This document shows, in pieces, positions 35,329 through 45,800 of a stretch of 64,000 bases of DNA. Under the pieces are notes generated by a model. That model saw only the letters and a program-made list of their open reading frames with translations. It ran no database searches and was not told the DNA's origin. Numbering within the stretch: the first letter of the stretch is position 1; each line of letters opens with the position of its first letter. Source of the DNA: Thalassotalea psychrophila (GTDB lineage Bacteria; Pseudomonadota; Gammaproteobacteria; Enterobacterales; Alteromonadaceae); contig NZ_CP134145.1 of assembly GCF_031583595.1 (NCBI RefSeq), positions 1,240,001 to 1,304,000 on the forward strand, read 5' to 3'. The position numbers and the translations under genes were made by a program.

Positions 35329-36801
35329 TTATTCGCCAGTCACATGTTTTTTTACCGTTCGTCTGTCTAAGTTGGTCTTTAAAGCGACGGCTTCGTATGT
35401 ATGAAGTTGTTCATATAAAATCTGACAATAGCGCTTGGTTAACTCTTTTAAGTCGGTATTAGAATCCGCCATAAGTTGCATAATATTGTCAACTTGGTTG
35501 TTCGATTGAACTCGAAGCGTATCGCCATGATAACTGCCTCTGAGGATAATTCTGCGAATGGCTTGTTCAAGCTCACGTACGTTACCTGGCCAATGATAAT
35601 CTTTGCTTACGTGTTTGTTTAATGACTCTATAACTAATGAAACAATGTTTTCATCATCTTGATGACAAATACGTTTTACTAATTCTCTGGTTAATATAAC
35701 CAACTCATTTGGAGACTCAGCCAAACGCTGTCTCAAGGTGGGGATTTCAATGATGTCTGAGCACAGGCGGTAATAAAAATCGTCTCTTAATTTATTATTT
35801 TGGCGAAGCTCTTGTAGAGGCTGGTTTGCCGCCGCAATTATTCTGCCATGAAACACTTCTGTTTTATGACTCCCCACAGGGGTAAACACACGCTCCTGCA
35901 GTACCTTTAATAGCTTTATTTGAATGTTCTCGCTAATGTCGCCAATTTCATCTAAAAACAACGAACCGTTAAGCTTACATTGGCTAAATAGCCCTTGGTA
36001 TTGTTCAAATGCCCCAGTAAACGCACCTTTTTTATGACCGAATAACTCTGATTCAATTAAATTTTCTGAATATTGCGACAGGTTTGCTTCAACATAAATA
36101 TCTTGAAAGTTATCTCGAAAACAACCCGTGCTTTTATCATATAAAATATGCCCAGATAACCCTATAGCTCTGGCAGCGGCACCTTTACCTGTACCGGTTT
36201 CACCTAATAAAAATAGTGAAAAGTCTTCCATTTGATTCCACAAACTTTGATGATAATTAGGTACATCAAAGGTGAATAGGTTATTCCATAACTCTACTCT
36301 TAGCTTGGCCATACTTGGGCTTTGTCCAACAAGGCCGTCGTTTATAAACAAATAGGCTCGCCTGAACTGGTAATAAAGCTCAAGCAAGCGCAATGATTCT
36401 TTTGCTGAAAAGCCACGTCGCTCCAATTGCACCAATATCTCTTGGCCTTTGGGGAAAGCTAGGCTGGCGTTTTCATTATCTGATTGATGATTTATAAATT
36501 CATCAAAGTCATCTACAAAGTTTAAATAGATGGCAACGATGTATGAAAAATAAATAAGCCTATTTTCCATCCCTTTAAAATCACTTAATTGTTTAAAGCC
36601 GCGCTTGTCGAGCTTATCAATGTTTTCATTAAGCAAAGGTTGCAGTTTTTTAAAAAAGTGAACCTTAGAGTCTTTTTCGGGAAAGTAATTTTTAGAAATA
36701 AGATCGCTTAAAATTTTCCGTTCATCAGTAAACGGGTTTGATAACACCGCACGGATGAATTTTGAAAAAAACGTATACTCTTCAGAAGTTAAATTTTGCA
36801 T
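35329..36801 (-). CDS. Sigma-54-dependent transcriptional activator
   Basis: A 490-residue bacterial enhancer-binding protein. The N-terminal 170 or so residues are not a receiver, PAS or GAF domain that I recognise, and are rich in charged helices. The AAA+ domain carries Walker A GETGTGKG, the sigma-54-contacting loop GAFTGA, Walker B LFLDEIGD and arginine-finger region FYYRLCSDIIEIPTLRQR. A C-terminal Fis-like HTH ends LKTNLDRRTVKKHVTGE. It is divergent from the CREST gene, whose sigma-54 promoter and dyad lie in the shared 200-bp gap. It is the best candidate regulator of the promoters at 32520, 36940 and 56093. Confidence 0.85.
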   Translation of the reverse strand: MQNLTSEEYTFFSKFIRAVLSNPFTDERKILSDLISKNYFPEKDSKVHFFKKLQPLLNENIDKLDKRGFKQLSDFKGMENRLIYFSYIVAIYLNFVDDFDEFINHQSDNENASLAFPKGQEILVQLERRGFSAKESLRLLELYYQFRRAYLFINDGLVGQSPSMAKLRVELWNNLFTFDVPNYHQSLWNQMEDFSLFLLGETGTGKGAAARAIGLSGHILYDKSTGCFRDNFQDIYVEANLSQYSENLIESELFGHKKGAFTGAFEQYQGLFSQCKLNGSLFLDEIGDISENIQIKLLKVLQERVFTPVGSHKTEVFHGRIIAAANQPLQELRQNNKLRDDFYYRLCSDIIEIPTLRQRLAESPNELVILTRELVKRICHQDDENIVSLVIESLNKHVSKDYHWPGNVRELEQAIRRIILRGSYHGDTLRVQSNNQVDNIMQLMADSNTDLKELTKRYCQILYEQLHTYEAVALKTNLDRRTVKKHVTGE

Positions 36802-36853
36802 AGTTTCAACCAGACACTAAAATTAGACTAACAGGTAAAAGTGTAGTTTATAT

Positions 36854-36867
36854 GTACAATTTTGTAT
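36854..36867. promoter_or_regulatory. Dyad, putative activator site for CREST gene
   Basis: GTACA-ATTT-TGTAT lies about 80 bp upstream of the -24 element at 36940 and just outside the divergent activator gene. It fits the RTACA-N4-TGTRY pattern shared with 32412 and 55983-56016. Confidence 0.5.
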
Positions 36868-36939
36868 GTTCGTATAATTTCATATATGCAATTAATATTT
36901 TAGGCGAATAAATTCAATGGGTTACATTAATGCATTTAA

Positions 36940-36955
36940 TGGCATAAATACTGCT
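36940..36955 (+). promoter_or_regulatory. Sigma-54 promoter of the CREST gene
   Basis: TGGCATAAATACTGCT has GG-N10-GC spacing and a TGGCA -24 box, 46 bp before the start codon at 37002. It closely resembles the operon promoter at 56093. Confidence 0.65.
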
Positions 36956-37001
36956 GTTTATATAGATATAGTTATTAACAGTCATTATTTTAAGGTTGGT
37001 T

Positions 37002-37751
37002 ATGAATAAAAAGTATCTAATATTATCTATTTTCGCACTGGCAATATATTTATTAGTTGTGCCGCCTTTAGCACAAGATCTTCAGTATCATCAATTTGCT
37101 GATCAGCAAACACTATTGTTTATTCCAAATGCGCTTAATGTACTTTCAAATGCAGCATTTTTTATTGTCGGCTTAATTGGTATCACAGCACTATTAAATC
37201 AACCTGATAAATACTGCGACAAGAAAGTGTTGCCAAGTTATCAATTATTCTTCGTTGGCCTTATGCTGACATCACTGGGTTCAGGTTATTATCATTTAGA
37301 GCCAAACAACTTTACCTTGGTATTTGACCGATTAGCCATTGCCATAAGTTTTATGGCATTATTTACGGCGTTATTTGGTGAGCTAATATCTTTAAAACTA
37401 GCCAACAAAATGCTGATGCCATTAGTCGCTTTGGGAACTTTAGGCGTAGTTTATTGGGCTGTTTCTGAACAATATATGTATGGCGATATGCGTTTGTATC
37501 TATTAACTCAGTACCTGCCATTAGCGCTATTACCCTTCATGCTTATCAAATACAAATGGAGATATAGTCATCAATATTCATGTATATTTATTTTGTTGTT
37601 TTACGTACTTGCCAAGTTTACTGAGGTTTATGATCAACCTATTATGGAATTAACCGGTGGAATTAGTGGCCATACAATTAAGCATTTATTGGCAGCATTG
37701 TCAGGTTATTGGGTGTATTGGTTGTTGAAAAATAGGAAGGTAAAAAATTAA
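37002..37751 (+). CDS. CREST-superfamily membrane hydrolase, alkaline-ceramidase-like
   Basis: A 249-residue protein with about seven membrane helices. The start is ATG 37002, with AAGG 6 bp upstream. The five residues that define the CREST superfamily (alkaline ceramidase, PAQR, Per1, SID-1, TMEM8) are visible: Ser94 and His98 in GSGYYHLEP, Asp109 in LVFDRLAI, and His224/His228 in SGHTIKHLL. NALNVLSNAAF is the ceramidase-type N-terminal block. A zinc-dependent amide or ester hydrolase acting on a membrane lipid is likely; ceramide itself is not established as substrate. The sigma-54 promoter at 36940 links it to the PAP2 gene and the operon at 56145. Confidence 0.75.
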   Translation: MNKKYLILSIFALAIYLLVVPPLAQDLQYHQFADQQTLLFIPNALNVLSNAAFFIVGLIGITALLNQPDKYCDKKVLPSYQLFFVGLMLTSLGSGYYHLEPNNFTLVFDRLAIAISFMALFTALFGELISLKLANKMLMPLVALGTLGVVYWAVSEQYMYGDMRLYLLTQYLPLALLPFMLIKYKWRYSHQYSCIFILLFYVLAKFTEVYDQPIMELTGGISGHTIKHLLAALSGYWVYWLLKNRKVKN

Positions 37752-37763
37752 TACAACAAAAAA

Positions 37764-37790
37764 GCCCGCTAACGATGTTAGCGGGCCCGT
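37764..37790. terminator. Terminator between convergent genes
   Basis: A 10-bp perfect GC-rich stem GCCCGCTAAC/GTTAGCGGGC with a 3-nt loop, preceded by an A run and followed by T-rich DNA. Confidence 0.85.
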
Positions 37791-37809
37791 TTTATTTCAA
37801 AAGTAAATC

Positions 37810-39972
37810 TTATTTACTTTCTGGTACTAAACCACGACGTTCAAGTAAATATTGAGGATTTGGCTCTTTACCTCTAAAGCGTTTGTACATAGTCATTGGA
37901 TCTTCAGTACCACCACTTTGTAGTACGTTTACACGGTAACCAGTAGCCGCGTCTTGATTGAAAATACCTTTGTCTTTAAATACTTCCCAAGTATCGGCGT
38001 CAAAAATGTTCGACCATATGTAGCCGTAGTAACCTGAAGAGTAACCACCAGCGAAGATGTGTGAAAAGTAAGTTGAACGATAACGCGGCGCGATTTCGTT
38101 AATTAAACCTAACTCTTCTAACGTATCAGCTTCAAACTTATCAGCATCTTGTAGTTCGGCAGTTTCAAGAGTGTGCCATTTTAAATCAAGTAGTGCCGCT
38201 GCCATGTACTCTGTAGTGGCAAAACCTTGGTTGAACTTACCTGACGCTTGAATTTTCTCCACAAGTTCAGCTGGAATAACTTCACCTGTTTTGTAATGTT
38301 TCGCAAAGTTGTTTAACACTTGTGGCTCGGTCATCCAGTTTTCCATCACTTGTGATGGGTATTCAACGTAATCACGTGGTAAAGATGTACCAGTTAATGA
38401 ACGGTAGTAACCGTCAGATAATAAACCTTGAATCGCATGACCAAATTCGTGGAATAACGTAGATGCTTGATCAAACGTTAATAGTACTGGCTCACCATTT
38501 ACTGGAGCAGGGTAGTTTAATACGTTGTAAATAATAGGCTTAACGTCTTCACCGTACATTTTGAATTGTTTACGGAATGAGCTCATCCAAGCACCACCAC
38601 GTTTAGATTCACGTACGTAGAAATCTGTCATGTAAATACCAATTGAAGAACCGTCTTTATCAAACACTTCATAAGTAGTTACGTCAGGGTGATACTTTGG
38701 TAAGTCATCACGCTTTTTAAACTCTACGCCCCATAATTGGTTAGCCGTGTAGAACACGCCTTGCATAGTGTTATTAAGCTCAAAATAAGGCTTAGTTATT
38801 GACTCGTCTAAAGCATATTTCATCTTTTTAACTTTTTCTGAGTAGTACCACCAATCCCATGCTTCTAATTTAAAGTCTGCACCTTGCGACTCAGCAAACT
38901 CTTGCATATCTACAACTTCTTGCTTAGCGCGTTTAAGTGATGCTGGCCATACTTTATCTAATAAGCCATAAGCGTTTTCAGGTGTTTTAGCCATGTTGTT
39001 TTCAAGCACATAATGAGCATGAGTTTTATAACCTAGAACTTGTGCACGTTGATAACGAAGTGATGCCATTTCTGAAGCAATTGCTTTGTTATCGTTGGCG
39101 TTGTCATTATCGCCACGGTGCGTATATGCATAAAATAATTGTTCACGTAACTTACGGTTAGTTGAGTAAGTTAAGAAAGGGTAAAAGCTTGGACGATGAG
39201 TAGTAAATACCCACTTACCTTCATGGCCACGAGCTGTTGCAGTAGCAGCGGCTGCAGCTACAATGCTTTCAGGTAAGCCATCTAGTTCTTTTTCATTTTC
39301 AATAACTAATTCAAAGCCATTAGTTTCATTTAATAGGTTTTCACCAAACTGAATGCTTAATGATGAAATTTGTTGGTTTAAACCACGTAACGTTTCTTTG
39401 TCTGCTTCGTTTAAGTTTGCACCGGCGCGAACAAAACCTTTATAAGACTTTTCTAATAATGTTTTTTGTTCAGTATTAAGTGTTAACGAATCTTTTTGAT
39501 CAAATACGGCTTTAACTCGTTGGAATAACTTATCGTTTAAGTTTATGTCGTCACTCATTGCTGAAAATTTTGGTGACATTTCTTTTGAAATTGCCTGCAT
39601 TTCAGGAGTAGACATAGATCCGACTAAACCGTAAAAAGTATTGGTTACTTTATCAAGTAAGTCGCCACCTTTTTCCATTGCTTCAATGGTGTTTTCAAAT
39701 GTTGGTGCGTCAGGGTTATTAGTAATTGCTGCAATCTCAGCTTCTACTTCTGCGATACCTTTTTCCATTGCTGGTTTGTAATGCGCCATTTTGATTTTTT
39801 CAAATGGAGGAATACCAAACGGTGTATCGTATTCTTGATAAAAAGGATTAGATGCTTCAACGTTTACAGTTTGTTGAGCTACTTCGGTGTTAGCTGCCGT
39901 TTCAGTAGTTGCTGAATTACAACCAGCAAGAGCAATGGCTAACGCAATTGGCGTTAAAATACGTGCTTTCAT
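37810..39972 (-). CDS. M3-family peptidyl-dipeptidase lipoprotein (Dcp-like)
   Basis: A 720-residue zinc peptidase. Signal peptide and lipobox ALAGCNS place it as a lipoprotein, unlike cytosolic E. coli Dcp. The metal motif is TLFHEFGHAIQGLLSDG (HEFGH near residue 512), with the third ligand Glu in the following helix (DYVEYPSQVMENW). The YSSGYYGYIWS block and the N-terminal NPFYQEYDTPFGIPPFEKIK are Dcp/OpdA features. It probably removes C-terminal dipeptides from periplasmic peptides. Monocistronic by spacing. Confidence 0.9.
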   Translation of the reverse strand: MKARILTPIALAIALAGCNSATTETAANTEVAQQTVNVEASNPFYQEYDTPFGIPPFEKIKMAHYKPAMEKGIAEVEAEIAAITNNPDAPTFENTIEAMEKGGDLLDKVTNTFYGLVGSMSTPEMQAISKEMSPKFSAMSDDINLNDKLFQRVKAVFDQKDSLTLNTEQKTLLEKSYKGFVRAGANLNEADKETLRGLNQQISSLSIQFGENLLNETNGFELVIENEKELDGLPESIVAAAAATATARGHEGKWVFTTHRPSFYPFLTYSTNRKLREQLFYAYTHRGDNDNANDNKAIASEMASLRYQRAQVLGYKTHAHYVLENNMAKTPENAYGLLDKVWPASLKRAKQEVVDMQEFAESQGADFKLEAWDWWYYSEKVKKMKYALDESITKPYFELNNTMQGVFYTANQLWGVEFKKRDDLPKYHPDVTTYEVFDKDGSSIGIYMTDFYVRESKRGGAWMSSFRKQFKMYGEDVKPIIYNVLNYPAPVNGEPVLLTFDQASTLFHEFGHAIQGLLSDGYYRSLTGTSLPRDYVEYPSQVMENWMTEPQVLNNFAKHYKTGEVIPAELVEKIQASGKFNQGFATTEYMAAALLDLKWHTLETAELQDADKFEADTLEELGLINEIAPRYRSTYFSHIFAGGYSSGYYGYIWSNIFDADTWEVFKDKGIFNQDAATGYRVNVLQSGGTEDPMTMYKRFRGKEPNPQYLLERRGLVPESK

Positions 39973-40187
39973 TTAAGGTATTCCCCAGTAATGCTTACAA
40001 TTACCTAAGTTAAATTTTATTACTTAGGCTAAAAATTATTATTCGACATTGTTTTTATAACAAAGTCGTTGTGTTGTAAAACTTTTAGATATAAGAATGA
40101 TACTAAAATTGTAACGAAATAATACGCATCTGTTACGAAATGATTACATAGCAATATTTAGCTATATGAAATATGTTGAAGATGAGG

Positions 40188-40973
40188 CTATTGCGGGGCT
40201 GCTAACTCATTCAAAATAATAGAAAACGAACGATAGCTTTGTGCGCCAATTATCAGCTGTGGCTCAACTAAAACGTTATTTTCCACTTTGCCAACGATGA
40301 AAGCCGGTGTACCTGTAACTCCTAATGATTTTCCTAGTGCCACATCCGTTTGTATTTTGGCTAAATGAGTAGTTTCACTTAGACATTGTTCAAATAATGG
40401 TTTATCTAATTGTAATTCTTGAGAAAGTTGCAAGTAATAGCTATCTTCTAGCTTGTTCATATTGTTAAATAAGTTATCTCTAAAGGGCCAGTAACTGCCT
40501 TGTTGTTGAGCACAAATACCTGCAATAGCTGCACCTTGAGCTTTAGGGTGAAAACTTAAAGGAAAGTCACGGATTAAATATTTAACTTTTCCTTGTTCAA
40601 TATAGTTTTTACTAAGTAATGGAAATGTTTGATCTAAATATCTTTTACAATATGGGCATTGGAAGTCTGAAAATTCAATGATTGCAATATCGGCTGTATC
40701 ATCACCTAAACTTGGCAGAGTACCATCTGCATCGAAATTAACTTGATTAGGAAGTTTTCTCGATTTTGGTTTTTGTGAAGCAACAGCTATTTCATGAATG
40801 TCATTCACTTGCTTTTGAATTAACTCAACTTGGCTATTTAATTTTGCTATTTCAGCTTTTAATTCATCTATGTTCTTTTCTTTTTCTTGCGATGAACCTT
40901 GTGGCCCACACGCAACACTAGTAAACATTAGTATGCCGATTAAAAGTGCTCTTATATGAAAATTTAGCCTCAC
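40188..40973 (-). CDS. DsbA-family thioredoxin-like protein
   Basis: A 261-residue exported protein. A hydrophobic N-terminus ends at VACGPQG, a possible but imperfect lipobox (Cys22). A short coiled coil follows (about 33-65), then a DsbA-type thioredoxin fold with active site CPYC (Cys106-Cys109, in EFSDFQCPYCKRYL) and a cis-proline region GVTGTPAFIVG. The domain order matches bacterial DsbA/DsbG-like 'thioredoxin_4' proteins acting as thiol oxidants or isomerases. It lies 28 bp downstream of the sigma-54 activator gene on the same strand, so co-transcription is possible. Confidence 0.8.
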   Translation of the reverse strand: MRLNFHIRALLIGILMFTSVACGPQGSSQEKEKNIDELKAEIAKLNSQVELIQKQVNDIHEIAVASQKPKSRKLPNQVNFDADGTLPSLGDDTADIAIIEFSDFQCPYCKRYLDQTFPLLSKNYIEQGKVKYLIRDFPLSFHPKAQGAAIAGICAQQQGSYWPFRDNLFNNMNKLEDSYYLQLSQELQLDKPLFEQCLSETTHLAKIQTDVALGKSLGVTGTPAFIVGKVENNVLVEPQLIIGAQSYRSFSIILNELAAPQ

Positions 40974-41001
40974 TTTTGTATCCTAAATGTTGTCGTTAAT
41001 A

Positions 41002-42354
41002 TTAAAGTTTAATGTTGCACTTTTTTACTAGCCGATAGAATGTCGTTCGAGAAATATTTAGCTCTCTAGCTGCGGCTGTAATATTGTGGTTGTTGTGCTC
41101 AATAGCGGCCAGTAGGGTTTCGGTGTCTATATGTTTTGTTTGGTTACTTACATATAAAGCATTGGCTTTAATTTTTTGAGAATTTAAGCCCAAATCTGAT
41201 ATATTTAACTCAGAGTCATCCGCCATTACCGCAGCTCTTTGTAATCTATTTTTAAGCTCTCTTACATTGCCAGGCCACTCATAAATAAGCATTGCTTCTA
41301 ATGTTTCATCGGTAAGTATTAATTTACGAGCTCTTTCTTCACTAAGGAAGGTTTTAGCAAGTAATTCAATATCTTCTTTATGGCTTCTTAATTCCGGTAA
41401 TTTTATGTTAATTATATTTAATCGGTGAAATAAATCTTCTCTAAATTTACCTTCTTCAATTGCATGTTCTAGATCAATATGGGTTGCGGCAATTATCCGG
41501 CAATTAACTTTTATCTTATTGCAACTGCCAAGTCTTTCTATGGTGTGATCTTCAAGAAAATGCAACAAATTCACTTGTAAATTTAACGGTAAATCGCCAA
41601 TCTCATCTAATAATAAAGTGCCATTATTTGCTTGTTCTATATGGCCGATGTATTTATTGATTGCCCCGGTAAAAGCGCCTTTTTCATGACCGAAAAGTTC
41701 AGAATGAATCAGGTGCTCGGGCAGAGCTCCACAATTAATACTGATAAAAGGCCCATCTGCGCGGTTTGATTTTTGATGTATTATTGCCGCACATAAATCT
41801 TTACCAACACCTGTTTCTCCGGTCAATAATACTGAATTATCCACTTGCGAAACTTTTTCGATTTTCTCCTTTAAACCTTGTATAAGCTTCGATTTACCTA
41901 TTAATGTTTCTTTGTCTGACTGCTTTGAATTACCAACCTTATTCGTGTTTATTCCTGCCATACCATGAGCGTGACCAAGACAATTTGAGAGTTGCGTGTA
42001 GTTAATAGGAAAGTGAAAAAAATCGACAAAGTAGGAAGTGAATAGCGGATCTAATTGAGTTTTTTTAGCATCATAATCAGTTAAAACTGCTATCCAGTTC
42101 AAACGTTTAAAATACGATTTTAGTTTATCAATTAATTTGTAGGTTTTACTTTGTTCAGTTATTGAAAAAATGACGATTGCGATTTTTATTTCAAGTTTAT
42201 TAATAAGCTCTTTGCTATTACAGTTTTTACTCACAGACAAGCCGTGCCAGTTATACCGTTTTAATTCGGTATTAACGTAATCGGCTTGCTCATTATCACC
42301 GACCACTAAAACGTTGCGGTTTAGCACCTGCTTTGTCTGTTCATATTTATCCAT
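41002..42354 (-). CDS. Sigma-54-dependent activator with degenerate receiver (VpsR/FlrA-like)
   Basis: A 450-residue enhancer-binding protein. Residues 1-125 look like a receiver fold (NVLVVGDNEQADYVNTELKR), but the phospho-acceptor position reads IVIFSITE without an Asp, as in VpsR/FlrA-type regulators that respond to other signals. AAA+ domain: Walker A GETGVGKD, GAFTGA loop, LLLDEIGD. The Fis-type HTH is HNITAAARELNISRTTFYRL. It lies beside the secreted metzincin and the large surface protein, whose gene has its own sigma-54 promoter at 48524-48539. VpsR-type regulators control matrix genes, so a similar role is possible. Confidence 0.8.
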   Translation of the reverse strand: MDKYEQTKQVLNRNVLVVGDNEQADYVNTELKRYNWHGLSVSKNCNSKELINKLEIKIAIVIFSITEQSKTYKLIDKLKSYFKRLNWIAVLTDYDAKKTQLDPLFTSYFVDFFHFPINYTQLSNCLGHAHGMAGINTNKVGNSKQSDKETLIGKSKLIQGLKEKIEKVSQVDNSVLLTGETGVGKDLCAAIIHQKSNRADGPFISINCGALPEHLIHSELFGHEKGAFTGAINKYIGHIEQANNGTLLLDEIGDLPLNLQVNLLHFLEDHTIERLGSCNKIKVNCRIIAATHIDLEHAIEEGKFREDLFHRLNIINIKLPELRSHKEDIELLAKTFLSEERARKLILTDETLEAMLIYEWPGNVRELKNRLQRAAVMADDSELNISDLGLNSQKIKANALYVSNQTKHIDTETLLAAIEHNNHNITAAARELNISRTTFYRLVKKCNIKL

Positions 42355-42827
42355 AATAGTCCTTGAACATAAAAGCTTTAACTACAAAATAAAGCTGCAA
42401 TCTAGACTGAAAGTGTAGGTAGTGAAAGGCCTTTAGGCAAGGTAGGTACTTATAAAAATAAGATTGAAAAATGCACAGAACATATGAAAATGGAAATTCA
42501 ATTTAACTAAAGAATTTTTATTCTTTCTTTCTATTTGATATTTAACGTAATTTTTACAATTGTATAAAAAATGATCAAATAGTGTTTGAGTTTGTATTGA
42601 TGATTTTGCTAGAATGCTTTTCGTACATTGTTATTTTGTAGCGCCTTCAAGGTTTGTGTTTACTAACTTGTGGTGTTTTTGATAACGTTTAGTTTTAACA
42701 AAATCAACGATATAAGTTGAATTAACAATATTCGAATACTCATCAAGGCATTTTGCTGAAAAGAGGTTTTAGCGATTTGTCGTCATTAGAATAAATTCGA
42801 AATTGTGTTTTATTCGGGGAATAAGTT
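42355..42827. other. Long divergent intergenic region
   Basis: About 470 bp between the activator and metzincin genes. No ORF, tRNA or strong hairpin was seen. It holds a good sigma-70 promoter for the rightward gene (42586-42615) and a roughly 210-nt 5' leader for it. No GG-N10-GC sigma-54 element was found. Confidence 0.5.
42586..42615 (+). promoter_or_regulatory. Candidate extended -10 promoter of the metzincin gene
   Basis: TTGAGT (42586-42591), an 18-bp spacer and TAGAAT (42610-42615) preceded by TGC, an extended -10. Confidence 0.4.
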
Positions 42828-45800
42828 TTGAACATTTTTAATGTCTTTTCGGCAAGGTTTTTTGCCGCAGCCAAGCTATGTGTTTTTTCTTTTGTCTTGG
42901 TTAATTTACCATTTTCGGTAAATGCTCAATCTGCAGATTTACATAACCATTCTAGCAATTATTCAAGTGATATTTTAGAAGCTAAAAAAGAAGAAGCACA
43001 TAAAAAGCGACGACGACTTGAGCAACTAACATTAACGTTAGCCAAACAAATTAAACAACATAAAAATAATAACAACTCAATTAATTCCAACCAATTAAAT
43101 GACCTTATTGAAACTGCCCAATCCCGCCAAACCCTAATATCAGAATTACTCGAGCTTTCTCCAAATGCAGTAAAACGATCTAAGCTGCCAAACAAAATTT
43201 CAAAACATGCTCCTGATGAAATCAAACAATACCTTTTACAAAGCCAAGAGCTAGAAGGTGAGTTAGAAATATTCTACGAAGATTACGAACAAGTAGAACT
43301 TAGCCGTTTACGCCATGTGTTAAACACTAAAGCTGGCCGAGTTGAATTGCATTTTGTAAATACTAAAGCATTATCAAAGTTAAAACATGGTGCAACAGTA
43401 AAAGCCAAAGGTTTATTTACCAAAAGCACTGATTCTGAAAACTCTGCTGCAGCTCTTATTGAAAGTCAAACTGAAGTTGCACTATTAGCAGATGATGGCA
43501 GTACAGTGACAACTGCCAGCGTTTCACCTGCACAATTAGAAAATACTCTAGGTGAGCAAAAAACTTTAGTACTATTAGTAAACTTTCAAGATAATCCAAG
43601 TGAACAGCCTTGGACAATCGAGCAAGTGCAAGCAATGGTGTTTGGTACAGTGAATGACTACTACCAAGAAGCTTCTTATGGGCAGACATGGTTAGCTGGT
43701 GATGTGATGGGGTATTATACATTGCCGGTTAATGCTGTGTGTGACACAAGTGTTATATACCCTGCAGTAATTCAAGCTGCCGCGGATAATGGTATTGAAA
43801 TTAATAATTATGACCGTGTGCTTTATGCATTCCCCAAGATTGCTAATTGTGGTTGGACAGGAAAAGGAAGCGTGGGGGGGAACCCTTCACGGGCATTTAT
43901 TAACGGTGATCTTACATTGAGAACAATTGGTCATGAACTTGGTCATAATCTAGGCCTTCATCATGCAAAAAAATTAGAGTGTGGCACTGATATACTTAGT
44001 GGCGATTGCTACACCATTGAATATGGAGATAGCTTAGATATTATGGGGGCACCGGGTTTTACCGGACATTTCAATGCATTTAATAAAGATCAATTGGGGT
44101 GGTTAGATTCGAGCATAGTAACAATAGAAAGTGCCGATTCGAATGGGAATTACACATTGGCTCCATTTGAATCAGATGTGATTGATACGATCAAGGGGAT
44201 TAAAGTTCTACGAGGGTTTGATACATCAACGGGCTTCAAACAATGGTACTACCTAGAATATCGTCAAGCACAAGGTTTCGATAGTTATTTACATAATTAT
44301 CCGGCGTTAACGGACAGTGTTACTTTTCATTTAGGTACTGAATCGGATATGCGAAGCGGGCAACTCATCGACATGACTCCCGCTAGTTCTAGTGCAGATT
44401 GGATTGATTCTGTATTACCAGTTGGTAGTAGTTACACTGATGCGGATGCCAGAATGACCATTACTGCAGACTGGAGTAATGAATCAGGCGCCAATATCAA
44501 TATTAGTTACTTTGGTCAAAACTGTATAAAAGCCAGCCCTGGTTTATCTTTATCGCCAAATGAAAGTCAATGGGTTGTTGCTGGTACATTGTTAACTTAT
44601 CAAGCTACAGTAACTAATAATGATTCTGATGAATGTTCGGCTAATATTTATGATGTATCCGCATCAGCTCCAAATGGTTGGATTACTACTAGTGATCATT
44701 TAAGTTTAAGTCCAGGGGAAAGTGGTACTGTATATCTGCAAGTTAAATCAGTGGATATAGCTATAGATGGTTTTTATGATATTTCAATAACCGCAGCTAA
44801 TAGTAATGAAAATATCTATTTTAGAAGCGGTATCGTTAGCTATGTTATAGATACACCTATTGAAGAATGTATTCTAGCCAACCCTAAATTGATTTTAGCT
44901 GTTGATGACAGCGGTCAAGTTGAGCCTGGAACTATAATAACTTACCAAGGTACTGTGACAAACCAAGATAGCGGTAGCTGTTCAAATGCCAATTTTGATG
45001 TGATTGCTAATGTACCGGAGGGGTGGATTACTGAGCAGGTTACAGCCAATTTAGCTCCTGGGGAAAGTACTAATGTTAGTCTAAATGTCGCTTCAACGAT
45101 GACTGCGAATTACGGTGTTTATGATTTCGACATAAGTGCTGCAAATGTTAGTGATAATTTACATTCAGCAAATGATTCTGCACGATATATTGTGTCAGCG
45201 CCTACTTGTGTTTTAGCTGATCCCACAATAGAGGTCTTAAGTTCAGTTAATGAAGAAGTTTCTGCAGGTACATTGGTTAATTATAGTTTAACCATTACAA
45301 ATCAAGATAGCGATGCTTGCTCTGAATCTAGCTTTAATGTAATTGCTAATGTTTCAACTGGCTGGAACTCAAACAATAGTACGGTTAATTTATTGCCTGG
45401 GGCTAGCGCCGTAGTGAGTATTGGGTTAATTTCAGATTCGGTTACCCCACATGGTGTGTATAGCATTACTTTAAGTGTACAAAATGCAAGTGATACTAAT
45501 TATCAATCGAATACCAATGTGAGTTACTCTGTTTTAGCTACAGATAACATGCCTCCTGTAGCTGTTAATGACAGTGTTACTTTATCGGAAAAGATAGCAA
45601 TTACTATCGATGTATTAGCTAATGACTGGGATCCTGAAAACAATGAACTTGTTATTACATCAGTGAATCAAGGTGCTAAAGGTAGAGTAGAAATCACTTC
45701 TAATGGCAAAGTTTTATATACTCCTGCTAAAAGCTTTAAAAGTAGCGATAGTTTTAGTTATACAATTAGTGATGGCGATAAAACGACGACCGCGACAGTT

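Noticed and set aside
42586..42827. Sigma-54 promoter for the metzincin gene
   Set aside because: No GG-N10-GC pair with a TGGCA-like box was found; an extended -10 sigma-70 site fits better.
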